A DNA stretch of 5,922 nucleotides from GCA-002779465 sp964596535 (GTDB lineage Bacteria; Desulfobacterota; Desulfobacteria; Desulfobacterales; UBA2156): NCBI GenBank assembly GCA_964596535.1, contig CAZQUR010000130.1, positions 1 to 5,922 of the forward strand. The letters run 5' to 3'. The notes beneath the pieces were generated by a model. That model saw only the letters and a program-made list of their open reading frames with translations. It was not told where the DNA came from and made no database searches. A program made the position numbers and the translations under genes. This document shows positions 5,864-5,922 of this stretch, in pieces. Each line of letters starts with the position of its first letter. Position 1 is the stretch's first letter.

Positions 5864-5895
5864 GGGGTTAGCCCAGCACCCCGCCTTTGGCGGGG
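5864..5895. repeat. GC-rich hairpin upstream of the transporter operon (REP-like)
   Basis: CCCCGCC (5879-5885) pairs with GGCGGGG (5889-5895) around a TTT loop. On the minus strand the hairpin continues into TGCTGGGCTAACCCC, which offers a competing GGGG/CCCC pairing at 5879-5882 with 5864-5867. No T-run follows on either strand, so a simple intrinsic terminator is unlikely. The motif CCGCC-loop-GGCGG followed by TGCT recurs in the stem-loop at 2881-2925, in the opposite orientation. Confidence 0.5.
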
Positions 5896-5922
5896 ATTTA
5901 TCATAAAGTAACACGTTGAGGG

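Noticed and set aside
5699..5922. Cobalamin riboswitch upstream of the BtuFCD-like operon
   Set aside because: Expected from gene content, but I found no B12-box-like motif or conserved core on the minus strand within this leader. One further upstream, beyond 5922, cannot be excluded.
5763..5922. tRNA or other standard structured RNA gene upstream of the transporter
   Set aside because: No cloverleaf, T-loop or acceptor pairing could be assembled; the hairpins do not match a tRNA layout.

Overview
The window is about 5.9 kb of a GC-rich bacterial chromosome with five convincing protein genes, all on the minus strand, in three transcription blocks. The gene set is a two-subunit ADP-forming acyl-CoA synthetase, a PilZ protein with a cysteine-rich N-terminus, and a BtuFCD-type corrinoid importer. 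It fits an anaerobic Gram-negative bacterium. My best guess is Desulfobacterota (the old Deltaproteobacteria), but this rests on protein style and not on a marker gene.

Layout, right to left, in the direction of transcription. (1) 5687-5922 is a non-coding leader rich in inverted and direct repeats, with a candidate promoter and a folded 5' UTR. It precedes three tightly overlapping genes: a periplasmic binding protein (btuF-like, 4772-5686), a FecCD/BtuC-type permease (3765-4775) and an ABC ATPase (2932-3768). Both junctions are 4-bp ATGA overlaps, so this is one operon with coupled translation. (2) 2661-2931 is an AT-rich intergenic region holding a strong compound stem-loop just after the transporter operon, a 10-bp perfect inverted repeat, and an eight-codon reading frame on the plus strand with an excellent ribosome binding site. 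(3) 2151-2660 encodes the PilZ protein, a likely cyclic-di-GMP receptor. (4) A candidate promoter in the 3' end of the PilZ gene precedes the alpha (681-2048) and beta (1-687) subunits of an ADP-forming acetate/acyl-CoA ligase, which overlap by 7 bp. The window begins exactly at the beta stop codon.

Functionally, the transporter should import a corrinoid or a similar metal chelate across the inner membrane. The CoA ligase should interconvert an acyl-CoA with free acid while making ATP, as in fermentative or syntrophic energy conservation. PilZ would link cyclic-di-GMP to an unknown output. Nothing shows that the three blocks share one pathway. The coding content is ordinary. The points most worth checking are the two intergenic regions (REP-like hairpins at both ends of the transporter operon, the leader structure, the mini-ORF) and the altered aromatic residues at the expected ligand pocket of the binding protein. 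I saw no convincing undescribed system.
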